A stretch of DNA of 64,000 bases from Bradyrhizobium sp. AS23.2 (GCF_001908185.1 NZ_LGHM01000034.1:1-64000); one strand, 5' to 3'. Positions 44,098 through 54,753 are shown, counted from the first letter of the stretch. The notes: generated by a model from the sequence alone, not told the origin. Translations and numbers: made by a program.

Positions 44098-44865
44098 ATG
44101 AGCCGTCGGCGTCGCATTTATGAAGGCAAGGCAAAGGTTCTCTACGAAGGCCCGGAGCCCGGTACCCTGATCCAGCACTTCAAGGATGACGCCACCGCGT
44201 TCAATGCGAAAAAGCATCAGGTGATCGAGGGCAAGGGTGTCCTCAACAACCGGATCTCGGAGTACCTGTTTCAGCACCTCAACGACATCGGGGTGCCGAC
44301 CCATTTCATCCGCCGGCTCAACATGCGCGAGCAGTTGATTCGTGAGGTCGAGATCGTGCCGCTCGAGGTGGTGGTGCGGAACGTTGCCGCCGGCTCGCTG
44401 TCACAGCGCCTCGGCATCGAGGAGGGCACGCAGCTGCCCCGTTCGATCATCGAATTCTACTACAAGAACGACCAGCTCAACGACCCCATGGTGTCGGAAG
44501 AGCACATCACTGCCTTCGGCTGGGCGACGCCGCAGGAGATCGACGACATCATGGCGCTCGCCATCCGTGTCAACGACTTCCTCACCGGTCTCTTCCTCGG
44601 CATCGGCATCCGGCTCGTCGACTTCAAGATGGAGTGCGGCCGTCTGTTCGAGAACGAGATGATGCGTATCATCGTCGCCGACGAGATCTCGCCGGACTCC
44701 TGCCGCCTGTGGGACATCAAGTCGAACGAGAAGCTCGACAAGGACCGCTTCCGCAGGGATCTTGGTGGGCTGCTGGAGGCCTATACCGAAGTCGCAAAAC
44801 GTCTCGGCATCCTCATGGAGAACGAGCGGCCGGTGGGCTCGGGCCCGGTGCTGGTGAAGAGCTAA
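44098..44865 (+). CDS. purC: SAICAR synthase
   Basis: 255 residues from ATG 44098 ([20 protein letters not shown]). ATP and substrate motifs include [25 protein letters not shown] and [10 protein letters not shown]. It joins aspartate to CAIR in purine synthesis. A start ten codons upstream (44068) is possible. purS follows 14 bases later. Confidence 0.96.
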   Translation: MSRRRRIYEGKAKVLYEGPEPGTLIQHFKDDATAFNAKKHQVIEGKGVLNNRISEYLFQHLNDIGVPTHFIRRLNMREQLIREVEIVPLEVVVRNVAAGSLSQRLGIEEGTQLPRSIIEFYYKNDQLNDPMVSEEHITAFGWATPQEIDDIMALAIRVNDFLTGLFLGIGIRLVDFKMECGRLFENEMMRIIVADEISPDSCRLWDIKSNEKLDKDRFRRDLGGLLEAYTEVAKRLGILMENERPVGSGPVLVKS

Positions 44866-44879
44866 GAGGGATTATCGAC

Positions 44880-45122
44880 GTGAAGGCACGTGTCACCGTT
44901 ACCCTGAAGACGGGTATCCTCGACCCGCAGGGCAAGGCCATCGAAGGCGCGCTGAAGTCGCTCGGCGTCGACGGCGTCGCCAGCGTCCGCCAGGGCAAGG
45001 TGTTCGACATCGAGCTTGCCGGCGCCGACAAGGCCAAGGCCGAAGCGGCGCTGAAGGAGGCCGCCGACAAGCTGCTCGCGAACACCGTGATCGAGAACTA
45101 CGCGATCGAGTTGAAGGCTTAG
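44880..45122 (+). CDS. purS: FGAM synthetase subunit PurS
   Basis: 80 residues from GTG 44880: KARVTVTLKTGILDPQGKAI, LGVDGVASVRQGKVFDIEL, and IENYAIEL at the end. PurS bridges the small glutaminase PurQ and the synthetase PurL in the complex that makes FGAM. It is followed 11 bases later by a small coiled-coil gene rather than purQ directly. Confidence 0.95.
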   Translation: MKARVTVTLKTGILDPQGKAIEGALKSLGVDGVASVRQGKVFDIELAGADKAKAEAALKEAADKLLANTVIENYAIELKA

Positions 45123-45133
45123 GAACTGACAGC

Positions 45134-45388
45134 ATGGCCGACGTCACAGCGGAACTGATGTTCGAGGTGATAAAGTCGATTCAGGCTCGGCTCGCGCAGG
45201 TCGATGGAAAGATCGACGAGCTCAAGCAGGAAATGCAGGCCATGCGAACGTCTCAAACGGGCATCCGCCACGAAATCACCAGCGTTTTTCAGGAGATTTC
45301 AAGCGTTCATGCCACTCTAGTTCGCCACGAAGGTCGCTTGGACCGTATTGAAACCCGCCTCGAGCTGAACGACGCACCCGCCCAATGA
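45134..45388 (+). CDS. Small coiled-coil protein between purS and purQ
   Basis: 84 residues: [19 protein letters not shown], then [21 protein letters not shown] and [19 protein letters not shown]. The heptad pattern throughout marks a coiled coil, probably oligomeric. It starts 11 bases after purS and its last four bases overlap the start of purQ (ATGA), so it is translationally coupled. There is no known purine role; homologues at this place would suggest a scaffold. Confidence 0.75.
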   Translation: MADVTAELMFEVIKSIQARLAQVDGKIDELKQEMQAMRTSQTGIRHEITSVFQEISSVHATLVRHEGRLDRIETRLELNDAPAQ

Positions 45389-46086
45389 AAGCCGCCATTC
45401 TCGTCTTCCCCGGAATCAATCGCGATCGCGACATGGCTCGTGCGCTGAAGCTCATCTCGGGCCATGAGCCCGCGATGGTCTGGCACGCCGAAACGTCGCT
45501 GCCTGTTGGCACCGACCTCGTGGTGGTGCCGGGCGGCTTCTCCTACGGCGACTATCTTCGCTGTGGCGCGATTGCTGCGCGGGCGCCGGTGATGGATGCG
45601 GTGCGTGACTATGCGGCGAAGGGCGGCCTCGTGCTCGGCGTCTGCAACGGTTTCCAGATCCTCTGCGAGTCCGGCCTCTTGCCGGGCGTGCTGATGCGCA
45701 ATGCGGGGCTGAAATTCATCTGCCACGACGTGCATCTGCGCGTCGAGCGCTCCGACACGCCGTTCACCCGCGGTTACAATGCCGGGCAGGTGATCCGCGT
45801 GCCGGTCGCCCATGGCGAGGGCAATTACGAGGCGGATGAAGAGACCATCAAGCGGCTCGAAGGCGAGGGGCGCGTGCTCTACCGCTACTGCTCCGCTGAC
45901 GGCGTGGTCGACGAGGCCTCCAACATCAACGGCGCCGCGCAGTCCATCGCCGGCATCGTCAATGACAGGGGCAACGTGCTCGGCATGATGCCGCATCCCG
46001 AAAACCACGTCGAAGACATCATGGGCTGCACCGACGGCCGCGGCCTGTTTGCCGGCCTTGTCCAGCATCTGGAAAAGGCCGCGTGA
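45385..46086 (+). CDS. purQ: FGAM synthetase glutaminase subunit PurQ
   Basis: 233 residues. Class I glutaminase triad: nucleophile in [15 protein letters not shown] (Cys), and the His/Glu in [12 protein letters not shown]. It feeds ammonia to PurL via PurS. Start ATG 45385 overlaps the previous stop by four bases and its own stop overlaps the next gene by four. Confidence 0.96.
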   Translation: MKAAILVFPGINRDRDMARALKLISGHEPAMVWHAETSLPVGTDLVVVPGGFSYGDYLRCGAIAARAPVMDAVRDYAAKGGLVLGVCNGFQILCESGLLPGVLMRNAGLKFICHDVHLRVERSDTPFTRGYNAGQVIRVPVAHGEGNYEADEETIKRLEGEGRVLYRYCSADGVVDEASNINGAAQSIAGIVNDRGNVLGMMPHPENHVEDIMGCTDGRGLFAGLVQHLEKAA

Positions 46087-47057
46087 TTTCATTCGTGGTG
46101 AAGCGGTCTCTGGTCGCGATCGCGGCGCTTTCGCTGGCGACTGCCGCGTTCGCGCAGGATTTCCCCAAGCGCCCGATCACCATGATCGTGCCGTTCGCGG
46201 CCGGCGGCACCTCGGACGTGATCGCGCGCACGGTCGCCGAGCAAATGGGTATTGCGCTCGGCCAGACCATCGTGATCGAGAACGTCGCCGGCGCCGGTGG
46301 CTCGACCGCGCTGGCGCGTGCTTCCCGCGCCGAGCCGGACGGCTACACCATCGCAATCGGCAATGCCGGCACCAATGCCGCGACCTACACGATCTATCCG
46401 AAGCTCCCGTTCACACCGGACTCCTTCCTGCCGATCGCCATGGTGGCGAAGACGTTCGGCATCATCGCGCTCCGCAAGGATTTTCCGGCGAAGGACCTCA
46501 AGGAGTTCATCGCCTACGCCAAGGCCAATCCCGGCAAGATCAATCTCGGCCATGCCGGCGTCGGCTCGTCGAATTACCTGATCTGCAAGAGCTTCGTCAC
46601 GGCCGGCGGGATCGACGCGACGCTGGTCGGCTATCGCGGCGCGGCGCCCGCGCTGACCGACGCGGTCGGCAGCCAGATCGACGGTGTCTGCGATGCGGCG
46701 GCCTCGGTTTCGCAGTCGATTAACGAGAAGCTGGTGAAGGGGCTCGTGGTCGGATCGACCGTACGGCTCGCCACGCTCCCGGAGCTGCCGACATCGGCTG
46801 AAGCGGGCCTCCCCGAATTCGAGGCGCAGGGCTGGAACGGCCTGTTCGCGCCCAAGGGCACGCCGCCGGCCGTCATCGCCAAGCTGAACGCCGCCGCGCG
46901 GACGGCGGTGGAGACCGACGCGGTGAAGAAGCGTTTTGCCGATCTGTCGACCGTTGCGCCCGATCCCGACGAGCACACGCCCGAGGTGCTCCAGAAGCTC
47001 GTGACGCGCGACGTCGAGAAGTACCGGAAGATGCTGGCGGACGACGCCAAGCCGTAG
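46083..47057 (+). CDS. Bug/TctC-family tripartite tricarboxylate transporter binding protein
   Basis: 324 residues from GTG 46083. A signal peptide cut after AFAQ precedes the Bug fold: [20 protein letters not shown], the [14 protein letters not shown] motif and [15 protein letters not shown]. Bug proteins bind carboxylates in the periplasm, usually for a TctAB transporter, but none adjoins. The four-base overlap with purQ couples its translation to the purine unit. The start could also be GTG 46098. Confidence 0.9.
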   Translation: MISFVVKRSLVAIAALSLATAAFAQDFPKRPITMIVPFAAGGTSDVIARTVAEQMGIALGQTIVIENVAGAGGSTALARASRAEPDGYTIAIGNAGTNAATYTIYPKLPFTPDSFLPIAMVAKTFGIIALRKDFPAKDLKEFIAYAKANPGKINLGHAGVGSSNYLICKSFVTAGGIDATLVGYRGAAPALTDAVGSQIDGVCDAAASVSQSINEKLVKGLVVGSTVRLATLPELPTSAEAGLPEFEAQGWNGLFAPKGTPPAVIAKLNAAARTAVETDAVKKRFADLSTVAPDPDEHTPEVLQKLVTRDVEKYRKMLADDAKP

Positions 47058-47065
47058 CGTTTTTC

Positions 47066-47176
47066 GCTAGAGCCATTTCCGTTCCGATTCCATCGGAACG
47101 GAAATGGCTCTAGATTCCTGTTTTGACGCGTTTTCTTTACGCGAACCGGTATCCACTTCGCTCGAAAACGCTCTAG
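47066..47176. repeat. Repeat R3, complete copy
   Basis: Left half GCTAGAGCCATTTCCGTTCC with perfect reverse arm GGAACGGAAATGGCTCTAG. The right half is GCGTTTTCTTTACGCGAACC, GGTATCCACTTCGCTCGAAA and ACGCTCTAG. It lies between the Bug gene and the convergent EamA transporter. It is the reference for the split halves around the Imm5-type gene. Confidence 0.78.
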
Positions 47177-48138
47177 CGCCACTTCAATCGCTCAGCCGGC
47201 ACCGTCATGGCGGCGACGCCAGCCATGACCAGCAGCAGGCCCAGCGCCAGGTTCGACGGCACGCTCTCGCCGAGCAGCAGCACAGAAAGCCCCACGCCGA
47301 TCGGGATGCGCAAATAGCCTTGCGCGTTCGTCGTCAGCGTGCCGAGCCGGCCCAGGCACATGTAGAACAGCAACAGCCCCAGCGCGCTGGAGACGATCCC
47401 CATGACGATGGTGGCGACGATCGCCGTCGGCGTCGGGTGCAGCGTCCAGGGCTGGTCGATGATCAGCGAAGGCGGCAGCAGCACGAGGCCGCCGAACAGC
47501 AGCGAGCCGGTTGCCACCACCATCGGATCGTACTCGGACAGCCGCAAGCCGAAGATCGTCGCGCAGGCAAAGGAGATGGTGGCGAGCAGGATCGCGACCT
47601 CTGCAATGATCTCGCTGCCGAAGCCGCGCAGCGCATCGAGGCCGACGATGACGATTGTGCCGGCAAGGCCCAGGATCGCGCCCGCAAGTTTCAGGAGCGT
47701 CGCGGGCTCGTGCCGCGTGATCAGCGAGGTGATCAGGAAGGCGAAGATCGGCGTCGTCGAGGCCAGCACCACCGTGTTCGACGCGGGCACATATTGCTGC
47801 GACCAGGTGATGATGAGGAACGGGACCGTCGAGTTGATCAGCTGCTGGACCGCGAACAGCTTCCAGGCCTTCACATCTGTCGGCAGGCTGATGCCGCGCA
47901 TCCACAGGATCGCGAACAGGAAGGCGGCGGCGATCAGCGAGCGCACCGAGATGAAGGTGATCGGCGGGATCGCGTCCAGCGCGAGCTTGGCCAGCGGATA
48001 GGTCGAGCTCCAGCAGCAGGCGAGCGCGAACAATAGCGCGTAGTCGCGCCAGTTGCGCGCGCCGGCGGCGGTGATGGATGGCAACGGCGCTGATGCGGAG
48101 GCCGCGGTGCGGCCCGTCGGCGATGTGCTCTGCGGCAC
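47173..48138 (-). CDS. EamA/DMT-family transporter
   Basis: 321 residues with ten hydrophobic segments in two EamA repeats: LLFALACCWSSTYPLAKLALD, ISVRSLIAAAFLFAILW, QYVPASNTVVLASTTPIFAF, and in the second half GLRLSEYDPMVVATGS and LGTLTTNAQGYLRIPIGVG. It would carry small metabolites. The stop overlaps repeat R3 by four bases. A tail-to-tail neighbour of the Bug gene. Confidence 0.92.
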   Translation of the reverse strand: MPQSTSPTGRTAASASAPLPSITAAGARNWRDYALLFALACCWSSTYPLAKLALDAIPPITFISVRSLIAAAFLFAILWMRGISLPTDVKAWKLFAVQQLINSTVPFLIITWSQQYVPASNTVVLASTTPIFAFLITSLITRHEPATLLKLAGAILGLAGTIVIVGLDALRGFGSEIIAEVAILLATISFACATIFGLRLSEYDPMVVATGSLLFGGLVLLPPSLIIDQPWTLHPTPTAIVATIVMGIVSSALGLLLFYMCLGRLGTLTTNAQGYLRIPIGVGLSVLLLGESVPSNLALGLLLVMAGVAAMTVPAERLKWR

Positions 48139-48213
48139 CTTGTACTTGCTCCCCGGCGCGAAAGCGCTCGGCGCAAGTCTGGGCGAGGGGGCGCGAAAAG
48201 GGAAGGTGTCGAG

Positions 48214-48693
48214 CTATGCGTTTGGCTGCAGTGCCGGCTTCCGCTTCACCCGCTTGATCGTCCCGGAGAAGCTGAACAGCGGCCGTCCGGCCGATGTCAG
48301 CTTGCCGCGCAGGAAGATCAGCGAGCCGCCGGCGCGGGACACTTCGCCCACACATTCGATCAGCTCGCCCTCGCGTGCCGCGTCGAGGAAATCGCAGGCG
48401 AAATTGGTGGTCACCGCGGACCCATCCAGCTCGTGGGTGGCGATTGCGAACAGGCAATAGTCAGCGAAGGCCATGAAGCAGCCGCCATGGACGTTCCCGG
48501 CGCCATTGAGGTGCTTTTTCTCGACCCGGAAGGCCGAGCGAACGCTGCCGTCGTCCTCGATCTTGTGCCAGAACGGGCCGATATGGGTCTCAAAACTGTC
48601 GCGAATCCAGGTCCGCCAGCCCTTGAACTCACCTTCGGTGGCCACGTGCAGGTCGGGGCGGCGGGTGGAGGGGACTTTGGTCAATTCGTGCAA
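48214..48693 (-). CDS. PaaI-family thioesterase (second)
   Basis: 159 residues; the hotdog core has [20 protein letters not shown] (HGG helix), [26 protein letters not shown] and [17 protein letters not shown]. It hydrolyses acyl-CoA esters. It is divergent from purL with about 180 bases between them. Sequence differs from the thioesterase at 17316, so they are separate subtypes. Confidence 0.9.
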   Translation of the reverse strand: MHELTKVPSTRRPDLHVATEGEFKGWRTWIRDSFETHIGPFWHKIEDDGSVRSAFRVEKKHLNGAGNVHGGCFMAFADYCLFAIATHELDGSAVTTNFACDFLDAAREGELIECVGEVSRAGGSLIFLRGKLTSAGRPLFSFSGTIKRVKRKPALQPNA

Positions 48694-48875
48694 GGAAATG
48701 GGCCTTCAATTACGGGTCTTTTGCCCTTAAATCCGATCCGTCAGCGCCTTGCAATTCCCGTTCCCGCCGACCCCGCCTGCAAAACGTGGGACAGCGGGAA
48801 AATGCGTCATTAAGGGCTTTTCCAAGCCCCTCGATGTTCCTAAGAACGGCCAACCCCGCCGAAAGCCTCGAATCC

Positions 48876-51086
48876 ATGAAGAATGAACCCAAGATCACCC
48901 CCGAACTGGTTGCCGCCCACGGGCTCAAGCCCGACGAGTACGAGCGGATCCTGAAGCTGATCGGGCGGGAGCCGACTTTCACCGAACTCGGCATCTTTTC
49001 GGCGATGTGGAACGAGCACTGCTCGTACAAGTCGTCGCGCATTCATTTGCGCGGCCTGCCGACCAAGGCCCCCTGGGTGATCCAGGGCCCCGGCGAGAAT
49101 GCCGGCGTGATCGATATCGGCGACGGCCAGGCGGTGGTGTTCAAGATGGAGAGCCACAACCACCCGAGCTACATCGAGCCCTATCAGGGTGCGACCACCG
49201 GCGTCGGCGGCATCCTGCGCGACGTCTTCACCATGGGGGCGCGCCCGATCGCGTGTCTCAATGCGCTGAGCTTCGGTGCGCCCGAACATGCCAGGACGCG
49301 GCATCTCGTCTCCGGCGTCGTGGCCGGCGTCGGCGGCTACGGCAATTCCTTCGGCGTGCCGACGGTCGGCGGCCAGGTGCGCTTCCACACCCGTTATGAC
49401 GGCAACATCCTCGTCAACGCGATGGCCGTCGGTCTCGCAGATGCGGACAAGATTTTCTACGCGGCGGCGTCCGGCGTGAACATGCCGATCGTCTATCTCG
49501 GCTCCAAGACGGGCCGCGACGGCATCCACGGCGCCTCGATGGCCTCGGCCGAGTTCGACGACAAGTCCGAGGAGAAGCGCCCCACCGTGCAGGTCGGCGA
49601 TCCCTTCGCCGAGAAGCTGCTGCTCGAGGCCTGCCTCGAGATCATGGAGAAGGGCTGCGTCATCGCGATCCAGGACATGGGCGCGGCGGGCCTGACCTGC
49701 TCGGCGGTCGAAATGGGCGCCAAGGGCGACCTCGGCGTCGATCTCGATCTCGACGCGGTGCCGACCCGCGAGACCGGCATGAGCGCCTACGAGATGATGC
49801 TCTCGGAGAGCCAGGAGCGCATGCTCATGGTGCTCAAGCCCGAGAAGGAAAAGGAAGCCGAGGCGATCTTCCAGAAGTGGGGCCTCGATTTCGCCGTCGT
49901 CGGCTACACGACGCCGAGCAAGCGTTTCGTGGTCAAGCATGGCGGCGACGTCATGGCCGATTTGCCGATCAAGGAGCTCGGTGACGAGGCGCCGGTCTAT
50001 GATCGTCCCCATGTCGCCTCCGCTGCGCTGCCGATCGTGCATGCACGCGAAGTGGAGGCGCCGATGGGCGTCGGTGCGGCGCTCGAGAAGCTGATCGGCA
50101 CACCTGACATGTGCAGCAAGCGCTGGGTCTGGGAGCAGTACGACCACGTCATTCTCGGCAACACCTTGCAGCGGCCCGGCGGCGATGCCGCCGTGGTGCG
50201 CGTGCAGGATGGGCCGAAGGGGCTCGCGCTGACCGTCGACGTCACGCCACGCTATTGCGAGGCCGATCCGTTCGAGGGCGGCAAGCAGGCGGTCGCGGAA
50301 GCCTGGCGCAACATCACCGCGGTCGGCGGCAAGCCGCTCGCGATCACCGACAATCTCAATTTCGGCAATCCGGAGCGGCCCGAGATCATGGGCCAGTTCG
50401 TCGGCTGCCTGAAGGGCATCTCGGAAGCCTGCCGCACGCTCGACTTCCCGGTCGTGTCCGGCAACGTCTCGCTCTACAACGAGACCAACGGCCGCGCGAT
50501 CCTCCCGACGCCCTCGATCGGCGGCGTCGGCCTGCTCGACGATTTCACCAAGTCCGCGTCGCTGGCCTTCAAGGCCGAAGGCGAGGCGATCCTGCTGGTC
50601 GGCGAAACCCATGGCTGGCTCGGCCAGTCCATGTACCTGCGCGACATCTGCGGTCGTGAGGAAGGCGCGCCGCCGCCGGTCGATCTCGCCGCCGAGAAGC
50701 GCAATGGCGACTGCGTGCGCGGCATGATCCATGCGGGCACGGCAACCGCCGTGCACGACCTCTCCGACGGTGGCCTCCTGATCGCGCTCGCCGAAATGGC
50801 GATGGCGAGCGGCATCGGCGCGAAGCTGCTCGCGGCGCCGGCCGCGCTCGTGCCGCAGGCCTATTGGTTCGGCGAGGACCAGGCACGCTATCTCGTCACC
50901 GTGCCGGAAGCGGAGGCCGGCCGCGTGCTCGCCAAGATGCGCGGCTGCGAGGTGCCTTGCGTGCGGATCGGCACCACCGGCGGCGACGCGATCGCGATCG
51001 CGGGTGAAGCGCCTGTTGCGATCGACACGCTGCGGAAATCGTTCGAGCGCTGGCTGCCGGAATATATGGGCGGGAAGGCGGCCTGA
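48876..51086 (+). CDS. purL: FGAM synthetase large subunit PurL
   Basis: 736 residues from ATG 48876, the small PurL form that needs PurS and Pur[61 protein letters not shown] and [14 protein letters not shown] are the AIR-synthase-type ATP motifs. It is some 2.8 kb downstream of purQ, separated by the Bug, EamA and thioesterase genes. Confidence 0.97.
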   Translation: MKNEPKITPELVAAHGLKPDEYERILKLIGREPTFTELGIFSAMWNEHCSYKSSRIHLRGLPTKAPWVIQGPGENAGVIDIGDGQAVVFKMESHNHPSYIEPYQGATTGVGGILRDVFTMGARPIACLNALSFGAPEHARTRHLVSGVVAGVGGYGNSFGVPTVGGQVRFHTRYDGNILVNAMAVGLADADKIFYAAASGVNMPIVYLGSKTGRDGIHGASMASAEFDDKSEEKRPTVQVGDPFAEKLLLEACLEIMEKGCVIAIQDMGAAGLTCSAVEMGAKGDLGVDLDLDAVPTRETGMSAYEMMLSESQERMLMVLKPEKEKEAEAIFQKWGLDFAVVGYTTPSKRFVVKHGGDVMADLPIKELGDEAPVYDRPHVASAALPIVHAREVEAPMGVGAALEKLIGTPDMCSKRWVWEQYDHVILGNTLQRPGGDAAVVRVQDGPKGLALTVDVTPRYCEADPFEGGKQAVAEAWRNITAVGGKPLAITDNLNFGNPERPEIMGQFVGCLKGISEACRTLDFPVVSGNVSLYNETNGRAILPTPSIGGVGLLDDFTKSASLAFKAEGEAILLVGETHGWLGQSMYLRDICGREEGAPPPVDLAAEKRNGDCVRGMIHAGTATAVHDLSDGGLLIALAEMAMASGIGAKLLAAPAALVPQAYWFGEDQARYLVTVPEAEAGRVLAKMRGCEVPCVRIGTTGGDAIAIAGEAPVAIDTLRKSFERWLPEYMGGKAA

Positions 51087-51088
51087 TA

Positions 51089-51167
51089 GTCATTCCGGAG
51101 CGCGCGAAAGCGCGGACCCGGAATCTCGAGATTCCGGGTTCGATGCTACGCATCGCCCCGGAATGAC
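51089..51167. repeat. Palindromic repeat R2, copy 2
   Basis: GTCATTCCGGAGCG at the left and CCCCGGAATGAC at the right around CCCGGAATCTCGAGATTCCG. It is a shorter copy of the repeat at 43342 and lies between the convergent purL and acyltransferase genes, where it can act as a two-way terminator-like structure. Confidence 0.75.
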
Positions 51168-51176
51168 CCAACTCAA

Positions 51177-52364
51177 TCACAACACGTGCGACGCCCCCGG
51201 GATCTTCCGCAACGCCGCCGTCAGGCCCCAGCTCAGGATCACCGTGAGCACGAAGCCGATCGCGGCCTTCACGATCGCCGGCAGTCCGTAGTCGAACAGC
51301 GCGTACTGGATCCACAGCGCGATCGGGTAGTGCACCAGGAACATGCCGTAGGCGTCCGCCTGCATCCGATCGAGCAGGTTCGGCCCCGGCGACTTCGAGT
51401 GCAGGAAGAAGGCGAGGATCGCGAGCAGGATCGCGGCCGAGAACAGCACGAAGAACGTGCCGTAGATCGCTTGGTACCAGTGCGGCAGCACGTCCGGATT
51501 TCCCAGGATTCCTCGCTTGATGTAGATCATGCCCCACATCAGGCAGTAGGGGATCAGCGTCGCGATCACCCACAGCCACCGGCTCCTCGGCAATTGGCCT
51601 GCCGCGCTGAGCACGCCGCGGTCGAAGTTCGCGGCACCGACGCTCACGCCAATGAAGAAATAGGCGAAGTAGAGCAGGATGCGGCTCGCCTGCACCGAGA
51701 ACGGGCCGAAATCGAACCACCTGTTGGCACCGAAATAGACCAGCGCGGGCACGTAAACGATGGCCGTGACGACGACGAGCAACAGCCAGAATACGGCCGG
51801 CTGCTCAAAACCTCGAACTGACACGCGGTTGACCGGATCGACCAGATGCGTGGAGACACGGTAGAGCAGGCTGGCGGTCAGGTCGAACGCGAGCAGCACC
51901 CATACGAACCAGATCGGGCCGCTCGGCCACGGGCCCACCGTGACCGTCTTCCACCAGAACGCAGCGAAGGTCAGCTCGGTATTCTGCTGCAGCGCGATCG
52001 CGTAATAGGCGAGCGGGATGACGGTGAGGGCCGCGATCGCGAACGGCAGTCCGAGCCGTAACAGGCGATCGCGCAGGAAGACCTGTGGCGCCTTGCGCGC
52101 GATGCCCGGCCACGTGAACAGTCCCGACAGGAAGAAGAACATCGCCATGAAGAAGCTGTCGGTGGCGAGCACGACGACGTCGAAGCCGATCCAGGACGCC
52201 GGATCGGTGTGACCGAAATGGGTGTAAGGGATGACGGCGTGATGCAGCAGCACCACGAGTGTCAGGAAGGTGCGGACGCGGTCGAGCGACAGATTGCGCG
52301 CCTTGCTCTTCGGTGCGGCGTGCGCCTCTGCTCCGATTGTCGCGGATTGTGACATCGTCATCAT
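51177..52364 (-). CDS. Acyltransferase-3 family membrane protein (OafA-like)
   Basis: 395 residues with about ten membrane helices. The family motifs are SLDRVRTFLTLVVLLHHAVIP (with the catalytic His pair region) and FFLSGLFTWPG, followed by FLRDRLLRLGLPFAIA. These enzymes O-acylate sugars or lipids at the inner membrane. It stands alone; the acceptor is unknown. Confidence 0.9.
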   Translation of the reverse strand: MMTMSQSATIGAEAHAAPKSKARNLSLDRVRTFLTLVVLLHHAVIPYTHFGHTDPASWIGFDVVVLATDSFFMAMFFFLSGLFTWPGIARKAPQVFLRDRLLRLGLPFAIAALTVIPLAYYAIALQQNTELTFAAFWWKTVTVGPWPSGPIWFVWVLLAFDLTASLLYRVSTHLVDPVNRVSVRGFEQPAVFWLLLVVVTAIVYVPALVYFGANRWFDFGPFSVQASRILLYFAYFFIGVSVGAANFDRGVLSAAGQLPRSRWLWVIATLIPYCLMWGMIYIKRGILGNPDVLPHWYQAIYGTFFVLFSAAILLAILAFFLHSKSPGPNLLDRMQADAYGMFLVHYPIALWIQYALFDYGLPAIVKAAIGFVLTVILSWGLTAALRKIPGASHVL

Positions 52365-52542
52365 GGTCGCCCCGATTGCGCTCCTGCCCGGGCCGGACTG
52401 TGCCGCCGGGAACCCGATTCAGCAAGCGCAGTTTGTGCCGTGGCCTGGCGGTGTGCAGCGCCAGGAACCAGTTCCACGCAGCGAAGTTAGCGTCCACGTA
52501 CAGGTTGAGGGCCGTAAGCTGCGGCCTTAGTCGGAGTTGCCG

Positions 52543-52716
52543 ATGACGATTCTGAAATGGGCGCTGGTCTTCCTGCTGATCTCGATCGTCGCCGGCGTGC
52601 TCGGCTTTACCGGCGTCTCGGCCGCCTCGGCCGATATTGCCCGCTTCCTGTTCTATATCTTCGTCGTAATCTTCCTGGTGCTGCTGATACTGGGGCTCAC
52701 CATATTCAGGGTGTAG
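52543..52716 (+). CDS. DUF1328 small membrane protein (YtjA-like)
   Basis: 57 residues from ATG 52543, with CGGAG seven bases upstream. Two helices, [20 protein letters not shown] and [19 protein letters not shown], and the FTGVSAAS linker are the DUF1328 pattern. Function unknown, often linked to envelope stress. Confidence 0.92.
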   Translation: MTILKWALVFLLISIVAGVLGFTGVSAASADIARFLFYIFVVIFLVLLILGLTIFRV

Positions 52717-52766
52717 CGGGCAAGCCGCTCGATCGGGGCTGCGCGCCGGCTCCCGGGCGCAGGCCG

Positions 52767-53870
52767 TCAATTGCGTGCGAACGGTCTTACGCGGGCCAAA
52801 AGCTCCGCCAAGAAATCAGCGGGACGATCAAACGGAACGAAATGATCGCCGCCGCGAACCCAAGCAAATTCCTTATGTGGGGCCATGATCTGATTGAAAT
52901 ATTGCTCGGCAGGTCCGCCTGGCGTCACGCCATCCGCATCGCCCTCAATGAAGAACATGGGTATCGAAAATTCGAACCCCATTGAGGCCATGTCGTGCTG
53001 AAACATCGGACCGTCCCTTCCGGTCAGATACTTTGCGGAGAAGGCGGCGCCTTTGCGCCAGTTGTACCAATCGCGCAGCGAGAAATCCGGCATGAAGAGG
53101 GGCGGGACCGGGCCGGCCAGCTGAAAGGCATCCGCGGGCGGCAGGGCGAGAGCTCTGCTCCACTTGTCGGCAATCATGCGATTTTCCTGGGTCATGGTCG
53201 GCCGTGCGGCGACGGGCGCCAACTCCGCCAGCGCCTCGTTGTTGTTCGCGGACGCCGCCTGTGTTTGCAGACGCGCGATCGTCAGCTCGAATGCCTTCTC
53301 GAAGGTCGTCCTGCCAACCACCTGGCCCGTGCCGACATAGGCATAGAACAGATCCGGGCGTTGCTTCGCCATATGAATTCCCAGGAATGAGCCCCAGGAA
53401 TGCCCGACCAGGACAATCCTGTCCTTGTGCAAATGCGTCCGCAGATACTCGGTCAGCTCGACACCATCCTGCGTCATTCGCTCCAACGTCATGGTTGGAG
53501 CGAGCGTGTCTCCAGCGGCACCATAAGTGCGGCCGGTCCCGCGCTGGTCCCACTGCACAACGGTGAAATGCTCTTCCCAGGGCCGCCAGCCCGAAGAGAT
53601 CGGCAAGGTGGAGCCTCCGGGCCCGCCGTGGACGAACAGGAGAACCGGGTTATCCCGATCCTCGCCGCGGATTTGAATCCATTGCTTGATGCCGCCGATG
53701 TCGACGAACGCTCCCTCCTGCACTCCCCTAGGTGAACGGATGGCGAGAGTTTCCGCAGCAAGATGCTGGCGATAGGCTCGAAAACCAACCCCGGCGGCGA
53801 CCACTGCGATGAGGACGCCGGCCGCTCCCAGCAACGAGATCCCAATAAGTCTTCCGGCCCTGCGCGGCAT
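52767..53870 (-). CDS. Alpha/beta hydrolase (proline iminopeptidase-like), membrane-anchored
   Basis: 367 residues. An N-terminal helix (IGISLLGAAGVLIAVVAAGVG) is followed by the hydrolase fold: LLFVHGGPGGSTLP (oxyanion HGGPG), WDQRGTGRT, nucleophile GHSWGS, acid in FIEGDADGVTP and His in RGGDHFVPFD. This is the S33 peptidase arrangement. The anchor would place it in the periplasm. Substrate unknown. Confidence 0.9.
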   Translation of the reverse strand: MPRRAGRLIGISLLGAAGVLIAVVAAGVGFRAYRQHLAAETLAIRSPRGVQEGAFVDIGGIKQWIQIRGEDRDNPVLLFVHGGPGGSTLPISSGWRPWEEHFTVVQWDQRGTGRTYGAAGDTLAPTMTLERMTQDGVELTEYLRTHLHKDRIVLVGHSWGSFLGIHMAKQRPDLFYAYVGTGQVVGRTTFEKAFELTIARLQTQAASANNNEALAELAPVAARPTMTQENRMIADKWSRALALPPADAFQLAGPVPPLFMPDFSLRDWYNWRKGAAFSAKYLTGRDGPMFQHDMASMGFEFSIPMFFIEGDADGVTPGGPAEQYFNQIMAPHKEFAWVRGGDHFVPFDRPADFLAELLARVRPFARN

Positions 53871-53935
53871 CGGTGTGCCTTGCTTCGACTGGGAGGAGGC
53901 GACCCATGATCGCCCGGCGCCACAGTGCCGTGAGC

Positions 53936-54295
53936 CTACCCCACTTCCTCGATCTTCACCTTGTCCGGATAGAAGGCAAGGTGGCCGGAAATCTCCGTCA
54001 TCGCCGGGAAGGGCGTCTCGTAAGTCCAGATCGCGTTGTCCAGCGTCCTGCCGTCAGCCTTGATGCTGTAATAGCTCGCATCGCCCTTGTACGGGCAATG
54101 GGTCGTGCGGTCGGTGCGCTCGAGCAGTGCCATATTGGTGTCCTCCCGCGGCACATATTGCACCGCCGGATATTTGGCCTCCTTCAGCGTCAGCGCCTTG
54201 GTGGTCTCCGCGATCACGACGTCGCCCGCCGTGACGCGGACGCGCCGGGGGTTTTGGGTGATGGTGATGGGGTGGTCGGGCCCTGGAAGCTTCAT
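53936..54295 (-). CDS. DUF427-family protein
   Basis: 119 residues: HPITITQNPRRVRVTAGDVV, KYPAVQYVPREDTNMALLER and HCPYKGDASYYSI, with WTYETPFPAMTEISGHLAFYP at the end. Small beta-barrel family, function unknown. Divergent from bolA. Confidence 0.92.
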   Translation of the reverse strand: MKLPGPDHPITITQNPRRVRVTAGDVVIAETTKALTLKEAKYPAVQYVPREDTNMALLERTDRTTHCPYKGDASYYSIKADGRTLDNAIWTYETPFPAMTEISGHLAFYPDKVKIEEVG

Positions 54296-54490
54296 GACTT
54301 CACGCCTTTTCGATCAATCTGCCGCGCGCGGCACTTTGTCGTGCCTTTATCCCGGTGGGATCACGGATATAGTGCCTCAAGGCGTGACGTAGAAGGCCGT
54401 TCACGCTAAGTTTGGCCCTGCCGGTCCGGGGACCCGGCAGCGATTCGACGACGAGGCTGATTCTCAGCCGAGACAAGGAGCAAGACCCGA

Positions 54491-54727
54491 ATGCCCATGG
54501 ACGCCCACGATATCGAGGCGATGATCAAGGCAGCGATCCCCGATGCCGAGGTGACGATCCGTGACCTCGCCGGTGATGGCGACCACTATGCCGCGACCGT
54601 GATCGCGGAATCCTTCCGCGGCAAGTCCCGCGTTCAGCAGCACCAGATCGTCTATCAGTCCCTGCGCGGCCAGATGGGCGGCGTGCTGCACGCGCTGGCG
54701 CTGCAAACCGGCGTGCCCGGGACCTGA
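54491..54727 (+). CDS. bolA: BolA-family protein
   Basis: 78 residues: HDIEAMIKAAIPDAEVTIRD, DGDHYAATVIAESFRGKSRV and HQIVYQSLRGQMGGVLHALAL. The class II KH-like fold has the conserved His in VQQHQIVY. BolA pairs with CGFS glutaredoxins to bind [2Fe-2S] clusters; the likely partner grxD is at 59396, about 4.7 kb away. Confidence 0.95.
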   Translation: MPMDAHDIEAMIKAAIPDAEVTIRDLAGDGDHYAATVIAESFRGKSRVQQHQIVYQSLRGQMGGVLHALALQTGVPGT

Positions 54728-54753
54728 TCTGACGGCGCCGCGAGGGGACGACG

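Noticed and set aside
48840..50756. Long minus-strand frame opposite purL
   Set aside because: Composition is that of an antisense shadow; purL is intact and well conserved on the plus strand.
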